A DNA stretch of 64,000 nucleotides, taken from positions 558,001-622,000 of the forward strand of contig PTFA01000315.1 of the NCBI GenBank assembly GCA_003342895.1, read 5' to 3'. How positions within the stretch are numbered: the first letter of the stretch is position 1; each line of letters begins with the position of its first letter. Made by a program: the position numbers and the translations under genes. The stretch is from Casuarius casuarius. Taxonomy: Eukaryota; Chordata; Aves; Casuariiformes; Casuariidae. Shown here piece after piece: positions 23,813 through 38,200 of the stretch. A model generated the notes under the pieces. The model did not search any database, was not told the origin of the DNA, and was given only the letters and a program-made list of their open reading frames with translations.

Positions 23813-26800
23813 CTGCAGTTTAGCGTAACTGTTTTCTAAATAGCATTAACTGTAAATGAAACGCAATTTTAAAGAATGGGAGACAGTCCCCTATTTTATG
23901 TATGCTGCAGACTTCCCTTCACTATTTAAGAGCGATACATTTTTTAACAAACCACACTCAGTGACGTATACAGTCTAGATCTAGGCTGCATTCAGCACAA
24001 TACCTAGAGCTTTTTTAGAAAGACAGCTCTGTCTTGAGCTAGAACACACCATCTACTTGTGAAACATGCTAGTATGTGCTAAAACTAAAGTTAAGTGTCA
24101 TAGAGTACCATGGCTGAAGAAATGGATGAGGACTTTAGCTGTAAGATTAAGCCACTACCCTGTACCTTGTGATGTAAAGGCAGTAGATCGGAAACTTAGT
24201 CTTGGACACTACAGGATGAGAATTTGCCATGTAATCAGTTTCAGTTACGTAACAACAGAGACAAAAGGATCAGCTGAAGAACAGGACCTTACATGCAGTT
24301 AGTAGCTATTACTAATTGTATGGATCCCTCATGCAGTCATTTTTGGGAAAGACAAACTAATAAGTTAAATCACCCTCAGTTAAGATTTAAAGTCATCTGT
24401 TTGTCACTATACTGAAACAGACTGGAAGCTTCTCATAATCAGTTATCAGATTAACCAAAGTGCTCCTGCCAGCTTCCTAGACCTCCTCTCTGTTGTACTT
24501 GATTGTAAGAATACAATCCTGATCGTAATACACTTCAGGACAAATCAGTGGTCAGCTGAGTCTACTGACATTAACTGGGTCAACAGTCAAATGGATTAAC
24601 TTTCCTTAAGTGAACTGGAAACACTCACAAAGTTAAGAGGCAGTTTAAAGCCTCTTAAAAAGCCTTGAGAGTAGGGAGAGAGGCTTCTGCCTTACGGTTA
24701 TTAATTACCAACTCCAACCGTAGCACAGATGAAGGGAGGAGCAACCCAACTCAGCTAAAAGGAAATGGTAAGTCTGTCATTTGTGTGAAATCAAGTCTTT
24801 GAAAAGCATATTTAGGGAGCCAATATATTAAAAATTGTTTTCTCGCAGTGTTATCCATAAATCTCTTTAAAAGTCACAAGAGAGGCAAAACCTGATGAAA
24901 TAAAATCACCTCAGGATTTTAAAAGATTCTACATTTTTAGTGGAAACAAAACCAGCTAGGTCTCCAAATAAAGTAAAAGACATACTTCTTCATTTTCCTT
25001 CCTTAGGATGCATCTATGTGGATGAACAGAGAGAGTTTCAGGATTTGTTCCACTCTACAGGGCATTTAGAGAAAAGCTGCTTTATTTTAAGTCATACTGC
25101 ACTTTATGTGGGCTGAATTTACCAGTCCATGCAAACATATTCCTAATCTAGGGACCTGACCTGTTCAAATCTTCAAGTGTGCTTTTCTGTTTTTAAACAG
25201 AAATACATATACTTTTAAATGAGCATGCCAAAAAGAATTTTCAAAGTCTGTCTTATAATGCAGAAGCATCATTCCTCTTTTCCCCAAAATCTCAGTCAAG
25301 TCACTCAAATTTGGTGTGCAGAATAATAATGTAATTCTGAAAGGAATAGTCCATAGACAGAAGTGAAAAACAATATACGAGAAAATACTACAGTGTTTAA
25401 ACATGTTTTGTCACTTCTTGCTACAGTCATATATGTTGAGAAATCACTTACAAACAGAAAATGTTCTTGGGTACTTATAAGAGGATGAAATCCCTTATTT
25501 TGATTAAAAGTTAGATTAAGAATTCTCTGGTAAATACTGAAATAGAATGAGAGTAAAAATCCTATCATGTGTATAAAGAACGCATATCCAAGAGAAAAGT
25601 TCAAAGGACACAATATCTCATTTTAAGATGAATATTTTTGCTTTCTTTTCTGCTAATGTCTTTCTGGTTTTCATATTCAGTCCTCCTAACTTAGTAGCCA
25701 GAAGGGTCTAACTCTGGATTCGTTTGCATATCACTATAACCTAACAGACTTCAACTGAATCTGGAAGCAGACTTTGAAGGTGGAAACAAAACTGTTTTGA
25801 ACATTTAGTAGGATCAGACAATCCAATTCACCTACGAACACTAGATGGTCTGTCAGCCTAGACAATCACACTCACTGCTGGCCTGACCTAGAAAGACAGC
25901 TGTCAATGGCTGAAGGTTCATACTGGAAAAAGTTTCTACAATTCCGAGAGGGCTTCTTCTGTTCTTTTTTATTTTTAAGTGGCTTTCAAGATCAGCAAGA
26001 GGGAATTTATGAGATAAAAAACTAGTCATTGAAAAATACTTCTCTAAGGTCGTATGGGAGTCTCTCAAAATGTAGAACTTGCAAATCACAGATGAACCCA
26101 CTGACCTAGCTTCTCCTTAAGACCTCACTAAATTGTGGTTACTTTTATTAAGTTTTATTGCTGTTCTGGAGAATCCAAAAATCCTTACTTTGGGAATTCC
26201 TAACATTTGAGTATGTGATATTATCATTATGATCTTTCTACATGTTGATTTATAGTATTTGCTACATGAATCAGTTGCTCACACAAAGATTACAATTTGT
26301 AAGATTATCATTTCATACGATTTATGAGGTCATATGAGGGCCTAGAGTCAGGCCCTGGCCAGATAAGCAATAGTTATACTTTATTGAATCAGTGTGAGAA
26401 AAGACCATTTATGGTACCTACAAGCAACAGGTTAGCTACCAATTTCTGCTGGATTTCTACAGATTACACTGACATACAGCACAGACAGTACAAACCTAAT
26501 ATTCCAGCTTGTTTTGCCCGCTGCTCTCTGCTGGCCTATTTTGAAATGACTTGAGTTTAACAGTCAAAGGAAGGTCCAGAGGGCTTTTATACGATTCTTC
26601 TTCTATAGCCAACTTATAAAGATGGGTGCCTCTAATGAGGGATTACAACCGCAGGAACAGTACAGATTGGACTGAGGCAGAAAAGGCCCAGCAGAAAGGT
26701 CTGAGGGATAGCAGGTGAGGTCAGTGCTACTGAATGCATTCCAGACCACTCTTCCCTCCAAGAATTTCCCTAAAGAAATTTGACATAAGGGCAGCTTACA

Positions 26801-28342
26801 CTGCATTTCTATCAAAGTAATTTTGACTTGCAGCTCCATTTGTTTATGACCTCTGTAATTCAGCGTGTCTCAGTAAACAGATGCACATAAAAGTACAGCT
26901 AAAGTAAGATAAAACAGATGTAATAAAAAAATGGCCTTGAACAAATCCTAGAAATACTCAAAAGAGGTTTGGCTCTGGAGAGCTCAAATTGGGATGATTA
27001 GCTTTTAGCCTTCTGATACCACACGGAATTGCTACCCACAAACTGGGAGACCAGTGAATGAAAAAAATGGGGGGTGCTTCATGTGAGAGACCAGCATAAT
27101 TAGAAACCCGATGAATGAACAGACACTGCTTAGCAAGACATAGCAGCTAATGTCTGACAAGAAAGATCCTTCAGCTCCAGATTCTCAACAGGTAGCTCTC
27201 ATTGGGGAACTCTTTCTGATGATACATACACTTTTTCCACCAGCAATAAACTGGAGCACTGGCTTGACTCCTGGGTCTGCAGAAAGTATGTAAGCAAGCA
27301 TAACAATCCTAATGGTAAAAGGCTTACAATTTGCAAAATGCTAGCAACCCACAGGTTGAAAGACTGAAAACCTACATAGACAGTAGAACTTCCTTGAGTC
27401 ATACCAGTAACTTCAAGTAAGATATTTTACTTATTTGTTCAAAGTGGATGAGCTTTAACAGGATACCTGTTATGTTTAACCTTATTGCCAAATACATGAA
27501 GCTGAGGAAAGAAAATCATGTGCAAATGTCCTATATTGTTATTGTTTTTACTGAGCCAAAATGGGGATGAATCAGCACAGAAATATATGAAAAGTTTTGT
27601 GTGTGTGTGTGCATATATATACATTATATATAATTTTTGGAACTCCATCATCTCTAAGACAAGATTTATTATGTAACACAGTTGGAAAAACACAAGAGCT
27701 TACACAAGCTCTCCTTCAAGTCATTACAGAAGCACCTCAGTGAAGAAACAGCATTGTTTGCATTGTCCTTTAACAGTATAGTTTGTGATGTTTTGTTGCC
27801 CCCTAGTGATGCCACTTCATTTTTCCACTGCTTAGTTCTTAAAACATTCCCAGAGGCAAGAGCTTCCTAAGTTCAACAAATTAAATCATAACTTAATACT
27901 TCTATTTGGTGTTTAACTAAATGAAAAAAATATGGGTATTTTCAATGCTCACAAGGAGCTAAGCAGCAACCTTAGAGGAAAAATACAACCAGCCCAGTCG
28001 GCTGGCCCCTGCTATGCTTAAAGTGAGAGCTAAGAGCTAGCAGGCCTCGTCAACATACAGGGCAAAAGCTCCAAAGAGTCTTTTCCACAGCACAACAGCT
28101 AATCGTCTTACCATAGCGCAAGGCTGTTGCTCTTGCAGAATTTCTAAGAGCACTGAATGTTCCTTTTTCCCATGTGCGATGGCATGCCACAGCAAACAGT
28201 TACAGGTTAGAACCAGCTATCTACCACAGACTCCATGTTTGCATTACATTAGTAGTTAGTTTGGTAGTTAGGTATTACATTGTCTTAAAATTGGCTAATC
28301 TTTTCTGGGGAAAGCGAGGGGGCTGAGATCACTGAGGTATAC
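23813..28342. other. Non-coding stretch
   Basis: No supported gene. A GT/AT dinucleotide run lies at 27597-27632. The remaining short open frames show no bias or motif. Confidence 0.5.
27597..27632. repeat. GT/TA dinucleotide repeat
   Basis: Alternating GTGTGTGTGTG followed by CATATATATACATTATATAT, read directly. Confidence 0.85.
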
Positions 28343-28408
28343 CTCTGCCTCTCCAGTTGAGGTCATCTGCACATCGATGACAGGCAACTTCAAGACTCCA
28401 TCCAGGTT
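28343..28408 (-). other. Candidate 66-nt minus-strand exon
   Basis: A strong pyrimidine-rich acceptor (TCTTTCCTCTTTTAG) precedes 28408, and a weak donor GAG|GTATAC follows 28343. Two of the three frames are open. One reads NLDGVLKLPVIDVQMTSTGE; the other contains EVACHRCADDLNWRG. The second frame leaves one base at its end, which is what the next exon-like segment (23541-23812) needs. The weak donor and the double open frame keep confidence low. Confidence 0.2.
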
Positions 28409-29139
28409 CTAAAAGAGGAAAGACACCTTTTAATAAGAGTTTTGCAAATGGCTCTGTTATTGTTTTGTATCATATCTATTGCATTACTTGCAGTCTTTAC
28501 AGTATTTAATATTTAAATGCCCACATAAAATACATGAAGTTCCTGCATATTCAGTGAGAAGACGATCAGAACCCTGCAGCTGGCCCTTGAAAACCTGTCT
28601 ATATAACATACTCTTCCTCTTTTTCCCCTTCTTATTATTCTTTCCTGTAACTTCCTGTTCTTACACATGGATATCTTGAGTGTTTTCTAAAGACTGAAAT
28701 TAGAATGAAGAGAGGGTGACCCTTGTTTCAGACAGCAGAGTATTGAGGGGATACAATAGGGAAACTCTAAAAACAGGCATTGTTACTGTCATTACCTCTC
28801 GACTCAGCTTCAAAGGCAAGACTTTCAAATGCTAGTCCCTTTATCCTGAGATGCCTGGGACAGAGGACTCTTAACAGGCTAAAGGATGTGTGTGTTTGGG
28901 AGGCTTAAATAGCTAGACAGTAAGACACAGTATTACTGAAGTTGACTGATAAAAAGGTCAGAACATTTTTAAAAGGGAAGGAGTCTTCAAGTTTCTCAGG
29001 CTTTGCACCCACATTTATTTTATCACAGATGTCTTAGGCTTTTTGGTTTAAAAGTCCAACATTTAGCAGGAGTAACAAAGGTAAATTGGATAACCAGATT
29101 TTTTTTAAGTTTGTTTTTTAAGGATGAAAAGAGGAAAAG

Positions 29140-29161
29140 AAGTGAGAAGTGAGAAGTGAGA
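29140..29161. repeat. Three tandem AGTGAGA units
   Basis: The 7-bp unit AGTGAGA is repeated three times, read directly. Confidence 0.85.
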
Positions 29162-32147
29162 GATAATCAGATCCATTTCCTACTGGTTTAAAAGTTACCC
29201 TATCTGAACTAGTTCGAAAAGGAGCAAGGAATACATTCAACATCTCCCTTTCTGATCTCCAAATCCTGCCATCCTTTCTTAAGCAACTGGTTCTCTTGAA
29301 ATCAATCTTCTGTCCTGCAGAGCAAAACTACACAGGTTCTGCAGTCAGCTGATGCCTCTGTGCTTGTTCCTGCAAACAATTTGCATTCTTAAGTCATTCT
29401 GCCATTAAACCCAGGGCTACAAAACCTCTCTCATTTTAAAAATGATTCTCTTCTTTCAACCGAACATTCTTTATCTTTTTCTACCCTACAGAAATCCAGG
29501 ATTGACATGCTAGCAGAATATAACACTACTCTGTGGAGAGCAGATTAGGGAGTTTTAAATGCACTGTATTTTTAGAAATTTAATTATGAAACAGTATAGT
29601 CAACTTCTTGCACAAGCAAAGAGACATTTACCCTGGGAGCACCCATGATCTCTCCAGGTCTTTTCCTTTATTAGATTACATTAACTTTGCTACTCTAAGT
29701 CCTGGAGTGTCCTGGAGGACATAGTGTACCACTCTGAAAGAATAACTAAGCATTCTTTAAATTTGCTTCCCTATACAATACTAGCAATATGCTTGGATTT
29801 TTAATTACTATGCTTAAGTCACAACTAAGACTTGTTGTGATATTTCTCTCTGAACAATTCTTAGTGGAAAAACGTGTTCCTACGCAACTGAATTTTGTAT
29901 GTATATTGGTAAAACTATTTCCAGTTTCTGACCAGTTCTAGCAACGCTCATTTAGCCACACAGACAGTGATTCCAGCCACAGGAAATATGGAGACATGGG
30001 TTATTTTCTTGTTTCTCCCACTACAAGAAGCAGGCAAGGAAAGGACAAAGAAAGCATGGAAGAAAATGTGGGTATCTGTCTATCTCTCAATGGAAAAACA
30101 TCTATCCAATCATTCAAAGAAGAGATGAAGCAATTTACATTTATTCAGATTGCTTAAAACAAGCAGGGAGAAGCAATATAACTATGACTACGAATTAGAT
30201 CTTCATTCTTTTTCTGGTACCATTAGTCAAAACACTGATTCTGCCAGAGGACATGCTCTTGATGTGAGAAACTGTCACATTTTTTGTTTTAAACTGGGTC
30301 ATCTTTTCTTTTGTGAGTCTTTTAAAAGTACTATTATTTTAAAGCTGTTTCTCAGGGAAAAAATAAATTTTGAAACAAAAAGGCAATTTTGAAAGAAAGT
30401 TTTCCTCTGGAAAACTTTGAGCTGAATCAGAATTCCTGTTTGATTTAATTTACACTTCAGTTGGATCAGCTTTATGATAAACTGCATATACTTATGTAAT
30501 GCACTGCCTCATCACAAGTACTGATCGCGCAGTCTCTCCAGTGCGCTGGGTCTGCTTATGAGCTACATTTTTGATGAAGGCAGTATGTATTCAATTGTTT
30601 TGGGCTAAAAGGTACATCATGGTAGATTTACTTCCGCAGCTGCCTAGAAATGACCATGTATGTCTTTCTAATATTTTTTTGATTTTCCTATTCCTTTAGT
30701 CCATATGTATTGTTTTTAAAAACTGAATGGGAGTAGGCTATACTTCACTTCCCAGGCAGAGGCCTAGAAGGAATATTGAGCCTAGAGCAAGGAAACACAT
30801 CATAATATGCATTTCATAAACTTTGTAAGATCTGTCCTTTTAATTTTTACTCAGTTTTTCTGTTTCTCTTTGCTTATGAGTTTATACAACTCATAAACTT
30901 ATTTCCTTATTCATCAATTTCTTAACAATGAAAGAGCAGGCAACCTGGAGCATGTTTTGAAGTTCGGATCTTAAATAATTAATTCCTACTATTATCTTTT
31001 TTAGAAGCCCAGAGACAAACTACTCCTATAGTATGACTGCATTAATCAGAAAGTACAGAACATATACAATATTTCAAATAATACGAAGATTTCAAGAATC
31101 AGTTCCAAGCCAGAAACATTTGAATAACTGAGGAACCAAAAGGTCGGGACAGTACCAGATGCTACTCATTGAGTCATTAGAGCCAGAAGCTATATGAAGT
31201 TTAAAGTCAATATGAGTTTCATAATGAAATCCAATTAAATCAGAATCAGAAACTTCTTATATATTGAAAGGGTGATAAGCATTTTGTCATCTTCCTTACA
31301 TAAGGACTGTTTCTTCTTTCTCTTTAGTGTTTTCATTTCATTAATTTGATAAACATTGAAAGAACTTTCCATCATATATCTTTATTTATTTCTGAGGTAG
31401 ATCATATCTAAACCAAAATAAAATAGGTACTACCAGATGAATTCTGTTTTTATTGTTAAATAATAAAAAAGCACATGAAATGCTGCATAATCTCATTAAA
31501 GAAATTGCTTTACTGGACAAAACAATTATTTTAAAATCATTTATTCCTCACTTGGCTCTATTACTTCACAATATATGACTAATTCTGAATCAGATAAAAG
31601 CTAATCAAGTATTTATATTGTTCCTATAGAATAACTATTTATCATGTTTTACGCTCTCAGGCAGTGACTATTTATCCTCTCAATCAGTCTACTGCTTCAC
31701 TAGGGACCTTAGTAAATGAGCTTCATTTTCCATCAATGTCCTTTTTTCAAGTGTCAATTCACTCCAAACGCAATTCAAGTGTAGAACTAAGTGGCTTAGT
31801 CACTGGATGTCAGTGTTGCAGCACTAAGAGCCTAGATATCTTATCTAGAAAAAGGAGTCAAATATACTTTTACGTATTTTATTCCTTATCTTTTATATAA
31901 AAAAGCTTAAATTTAATGGGTTTAATTCTCATCCAGGATGACATCATGAGTTTTCTTATAGATACATTATTGAGAACTCTTCAGGCTTTAGGATAAATCT
32001 GCGCTCTGAGGGGTAAAAGGCAGAGTATTCTATCAGTTGGGTTTTCATTTAATTTTTAAATTCTGGTTCTATTTTGACTAAAAAGTGTGCCCTTTCTTTG
32101 TTCTTTGGCTTTGCTGCTCTGCTAGACTTTTATTTCCAAATACATTT

Positions 32148-32280
32148 GTATATACACATAATACACATGATTCCGGTACTATACATATATAAATATATAT
32201 ATATGCATACACACACACCAGTACCAGATTTTTTAATATATATTTTTACATATACATACATATAGATATATATAAACATC
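32148..32280. repeat. TA/CA-rich microsatellite
   Basis: Mixed TATA, ACAC and ATAC dinucleotide tracts. Open frames overlapping it on both strands are low-complexity artefacts (Tyr, Ile and His repeats). Confidence 0.85.
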
Positions 32281-35200
32281 AACACAAGGTTTCTAAAAAC
32301 ACATTCCAAAATAATTTTCATGATAGGTTTATATAAACCTACAATTAAAGTATTAATTATTGAAGAAATAAAATACCTACCCTTTGCCTTAACAAACCTG
32401 AGAAAAAGCTAAGCACTGAAGGAAATACCAATCTACATGTTTATAATTTGCACAGTTCAAGAAATTAAGCATGTGCATAAGTAGCTTACAAGGTCAGAGT
32501 CTTATTTCTCATAGAGACTCTTCCAAAACCCCTTGAAATGTACTGAGTCAGCGCCAAAGGTATTTACATCTGTAAATACACTGACACAGTATTATCTAAT
32601 CATTTCAAACTCTCATTTAAATGAAACAAAATAGGACCTGGTTTTAAATAGGCAACCAGAAATGAAGTAGAATTTCCTATTCATTGGAGTTTCTAATGAT
32701 TTCTAAGAAAACTACATTCACAGCTATACTTCCCTTGTCATGACAGAGGATGGACAGAAGCGAAAGTTATTTTCACCATCTGACTGGGAACCGCTAGGTA
32801 TAGATGCTCCTAGGAATAGAACCTAAGTCATCTTCTATGAGTCATTCTGGTTTTTTATTAGTACAGCTTCTCTCAGCCTCCGAGGCTAAGTCCTGCTGCA
32901 TGGTATGGCTGGGGAATAAATCCAGAAGGTACAGGAGATGCTCAGACTATGACATAAGGAGCAGCAACAGGAGTTGCACAATATGCTTTCAGAAAAGTAT
33001 TTTGAGAGGATGAGTAACTGAAGGAGATGGCAACTGAGGACACTGTGAGCTGCTGCCAACTCTGGGAAGTCGAAGCAGCTAGTAATGAAGGATTCACCAA
33101 CAGATCTGCCAAACCTGCATCCACCTCTCACCCCCTGCTGCTGCAGTGTCAAATCTGCTTCCTTCTGTCCCTTCAACTCACACTGTGCCATTACCCTCTT
33201 GCCAAGCATGGCTCTCAGCATCCTTGCCCCAGTTGTCATTTCTGTGTTCTCTCATCAGCCCACTCCTGATGTCTAAACCAGGCACAGAAAGGCAATACAG
33301 GTGGATGAGCAGGAAACTGGTTTCCCAGACCTAGTACGTTGCTAAAGAAGAAAATAAGCATCACCGGCAACCACTGTGGTAAAAACCTACACTCCCTGGA
33401 GCTGACCACTTACTCTCCAACTCATATTCGACCCCCCGGTGGCTTGCAGCCAATCAGGTGTGTATTTGGAGAGGCAGGAGATGTTGCCTAAATGCCAAAA
33501 TGTCTGATTTCATTTTGGAGGAAGAGGGTCCTTTGGGAGATACAGAGAGGGAAAAAATTGTTTGGGAAATGCTGCATAAGCCTCAGCTGCCTTCGGCTGC
33601 TATCCAGTATCTAACAGGAAATTTCTAAGTTCAATGAGCTCCCAAAGTGTTCTCATGACAAGTGATAAGCCCTCTGAAAACAGCCAATTTGTTCCTGCCT
33701 GGCAGCCTTACTGTTGTGCACATGCTCACCAGAGAATGGAGGATGATTATTTACACAGTGTTCGTGACTCCTAGAAGGCAGAGAACAATTGTCAGCCTTC
33801 TGCTGTGTTCCTGCTCTCCAGGAAGCTGAGAACAATGAATGTTTCCCAGAGGACAGAACACCAATCCATCTGCAGCACTGCTCTTGCTGCCAGCAGTGAG
33901 CCAAAAATCTTATTCTTCCAGTATTATTAATATTTTTTTGAGTAACAGGGAATGCGTAATCAATTCTGAGTAAATTAGATAGAGGTAGTAAGTCTAAACG
34001 TCAGAGTTCCTATGTCTCAGGGGAGACAGCTGATGAAAAGGACAATGGACAAAGAACTCCCATCAGTTCAAGCAAGTATGTGATTGTGGAAATGGAAAAT
34101 CAGAATAGTTCCAACCAGATTTTCAAGAAATGTTTGTCAAACAGTCTAATCCATAAAAATACAGAACTTCACAAAACTTTTCCAGCATTCAATTTTTTTA
34201 CATGTTAAAAGTTGCTGAAGTTCAGCTACTGTTTCACTTAGTCACAGACTGGACGAATTAGCAGCTTTTCACTGAAACCATGAAGCACTAGCAGCTTCAC
34301 AGGATTTCAAAATGCAGCCAGCTTACAATCTAACCATTTAATTTGATTTTATTATTGAATTCTGGAGAACCTCAAAATGCAATCCAACAAGACTTTAAGA
34401 ATCTAACTGGTTCAAAGTTTCGGAGCTATAAGCTATTATCTTATTCAAGTGTGAGGAGGAGTGAGGCATTTTCAGTTTAAATCAAGCATTCAGTTCACAA
34501 GCCTTAAAACATTAGCTCGTAAACCACCTGGAAATTTTCATTGTTGTTTGATATTTGTACAGTATCTAGAACAGTGGGAAGCTCTGACATATTTACAGAC
34601 GGTGAATGATTAATACCAAATGCCACTACAAAGTAATATCCATCACATCTATATTTATTTCCTGTTCTCAGTCCTGAATGAGCAAGTCCCTTTATTGGAC
34701 CAGGCTGAAATCTGTCTTTCTTGTGATCTCTCCAGTTAGGTCATTGTGCCTCTGTCTAGATATTAGTTTCACACAAGTCAGTAACACTTTATTTTTTAAT
34801 AAAAATTCGATCAAAAACATTCTCTATTTCAAGAAAAAGGGAAGTACCAGCTTAAAACTGCAAAATCAAAGTACATTCAAAGTCCAATATCATGCTGTTT
34901 CAAAGATGTTCACTCAAGAGAAGACTATGGCAAAGAATATTTTGTACACTGTAATGCTGAAACTCATAATGTAATACTAATAAAGTATGTGTCAAGCTCC
35001 TCTGGGACTAATCTAGACAAGAAACCCCATCCAAACTCACCAGGTAAGACTTACCACAGATGACTGCTATTCATCAAATTATTCACTACTAATACCACTT
35101 GTTCTTTCCTGAACAGAGAAATGACTTCAACTAATACGCAGAATTCAGAACATCTCTTACGCACAACAGCTTCATGGCACACACAGAAAGCAACACAAAA

Positions 35201-38200
35201 ATGGATTCTTTGCAAGACTGCCTGTGTCAGGAGATAGGAAATGGAACATAATGCCTTCACAAGAGTTTTCCTTTGGGGACTGATCTTTTCAAAGTGAAGA
35301 GTAAATATCTGAGATGCTAACCCACCAAAATCCCTTAAGCATCTGTTTAATTAAACACGTAAGTAGTAATACTGAAATAAGGAAGTATTTTCAGAAGGAG
35401 AAAAATACTTAACAGGATGCTACATAAAATTGTACTCGCTACTGCATCCTTGTTTCACCAAGCAAGTTCAGACACGTTGTACTGGTCAGTAACTGGATGG
35501 ATGAATTGACTGGAAATCTGCCCATAACAGTTGTTTAATAGGAGTGAATTCAGTTAACATCAGTACATGTGAAACATTTACTTGATTTTTCAAGACAGTA
35601 AGTATGAAGTACCATTAAATTGTAAAGAGAGGTGAGCTGAAGACCATTGCAAATAACAGCTAGAAATTACAAATTAGAAAATACGCAATTAAGCATTACT
35701 CTGACATTAATCTCGCTGCTTTAATATTATAATAACTAAAAAAAACCTGTCTGTTTGTAGGTAAGAGGAGAGCTAAGTAGACATTATACGTGTAGAACTT
35801 TTTGCCTGCAGACTAAGGAGAAATAGTTTAAAAGGAAGAAAATTCCAAGATATATAGTAGGGGAAAAGTGAAAGAAAACACAGCACAGTGGACCTGAATT
35901 CATCATTTATGGATACTGATAGGAAGGAAAGTGAGTTACAAAATGGGATGATTATATTTTAATATAAAAATACATAGTGTTTATCAAAAGAAATAGAGCT
36001 GGCAGCATATGCCTATAACAAATGAACACAGAAACATAGAAATGTAAGTCTAAATGGAAGATGACATACATACAGGCATTAATATTCTAGACTTTGGTTT
36101 CTGATTTTCAAAACTAGAAAGATGATCTCTTTTTTAAGATAGGTGATCTATTAATTTCTTCCAGAAACTAATATCCCAAATCCTAGGGATACCAGATGCC
36201 CTCTTTTGAAAATCAAGCAATGCAAACAAGACACCGATGGAGACATCTAAGGACAGAAATATGTAGGAAAGAGCAAATCATACAAACCTATTAATGACCA
36301 TACTACATGCTCAGTGTATTCTCTCGCTGTAATGACCAAATCCTCACAGGATATAATCATTTGGACATAGTGCCCTGCTAAATCAGCTACTCAGACATGA
36401 CATCGCAGCTGGCTTGCATCTGGCCAAGCCTGGGCAAAGGACAGCTGTGCCCATGAAAATATAAATCTATGTCTTTACTGTAATGACCACAACGTAACAA
36501 TCCTGCATCACTTATTAGAAAAAGTAGTATTTATAGGTTCTTGAACCATCCTAGGAAACTTCATAGGGATTAAGTACATCCCTTCTACAGCATAGTTCAA
36601 TACAATCGTTCAGAATACCCAGGGAAGTTATTTGAAATGTGTGGAAATTCGAAGGGTTTTCATGGAAAAATCCAAATTTTATTTCTGCAAAAACACAGTT
36701 TGTCAAATGGCAAATTTTCAAATGGCGAGTATCTCCCACTGAAACATTCTGACTATATGAACAACTTTTTCATAATCACTATGAAATGCAATATAAAATC
36801 AAAAACCACCATAACACTTTCAGATATTTTTCTGAACCAATACTATGCAAGGTATATACATATTTTATTTACATATGAGACTTCCTTCTGATGCTGATTT
36901 TGTGAAGCTTTGTAATAATGCATTTTTTTGATTAAACATCATTGTGAAGCAGGATTAAGGGTTGAAATCTCCCTCCACCTTCCCGGAATTAGATCATTAT
37001 AGTGCATGCAGAGGAGGTGGATTTTTTTTTAATAAAGCTTGGGTGCTCCTGGGAAAAGAAGATTAAGAATTACTCCATATTTTCCTTTGATCCTCTGCAA
37101 TCTCTTTCCAGCACCATACAAATCTCCTCTAGATTTTGTCAGAAACCCGACAGCTTATTTGATTTCCCTACAGCATGTGGGATAGCAGGGGTCATTCTTT
37201 CTGCTTCCTTAGGCTACAGAATAGCAGACTGCCTGGAGCCCAGATATTACAGTACAACACCCTGCTCTAATACACTGGATAACTATTGTTCTAATGCAAG
37301 CATACATGTTTCTTTCACAGAATAACCCTCATACAACCAAGCTGAGATTGCTTGCACCTTTCTTCAAGGAAGCTCTTTATATGAATTATTTGTAATAATC
37401 CAAGTAGTGAAACAGTTTCTCCTCAGTACTTGAATGTAAGTTGAACAAAGGATTCTTACAGTCACCAGAGTGCTTTGTGGGACAAAGGAATGAATTAGAT
37501 TTGTGCAAGGACAATTAGCAACCTCAGTCCAACAGGAAACTTGCATATTTTTTTCCTGAGACAATAGTGAGTATGACTTTGTCCTAACGTGATATGAGGT
37601 GAGGAGGACAGCAGGCCAAGTGAATATGCACAAGAACTCTGAATTCAGGTTATCACAACTTAGTTGCCCTGTTGCTGTTTCAGCTGCTTAAAAATAACCT
37701 AAGAAGAAACAATTTGTTCACAGGCCAGGCTGTGATTGTCATTTACAAACAGAATATGTTTTAAGCAGTCCTTGCCGTTCAATGATAATACATAACATAC
37801 AATTATGAAGATATTCGGTTTATCTTAACAGTACATGTATTTCAGGAGGACTTACAATCCATTGTTTTAGTGCAAAAACCACTACACTGGCACTGTGTGA
37901 AAAAACACACACACACATCAGAAGCAACTGTTCTGTTGCTGTGCTTCTACCGAGTAAAAGATACACAAGCAGAAGATCGGAGAACATTTACTGCAGTAGA
38001 TAAAAATTAAATGAAATGGGTTTCTGAATGACAGTTCATTATTGGCTGCTGTCAATCTGGTATTTCTGCTGTAATTTGTCTTCTGATTTAAACTTGATAA
38101 TGCTTAATGTAGCTAATGACAAAGTAAAGACAAAATAATTAAAATATCTATACAGTTTTAAATCTCATATCTTTCAATTAATGATAGAAACAGAGCTGCA

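Noticed and set aside
32074..32321. Open frames on both strands rich in Tyr, Ile and His
   Set aside because: Translation of a TA/CA microsatellite.
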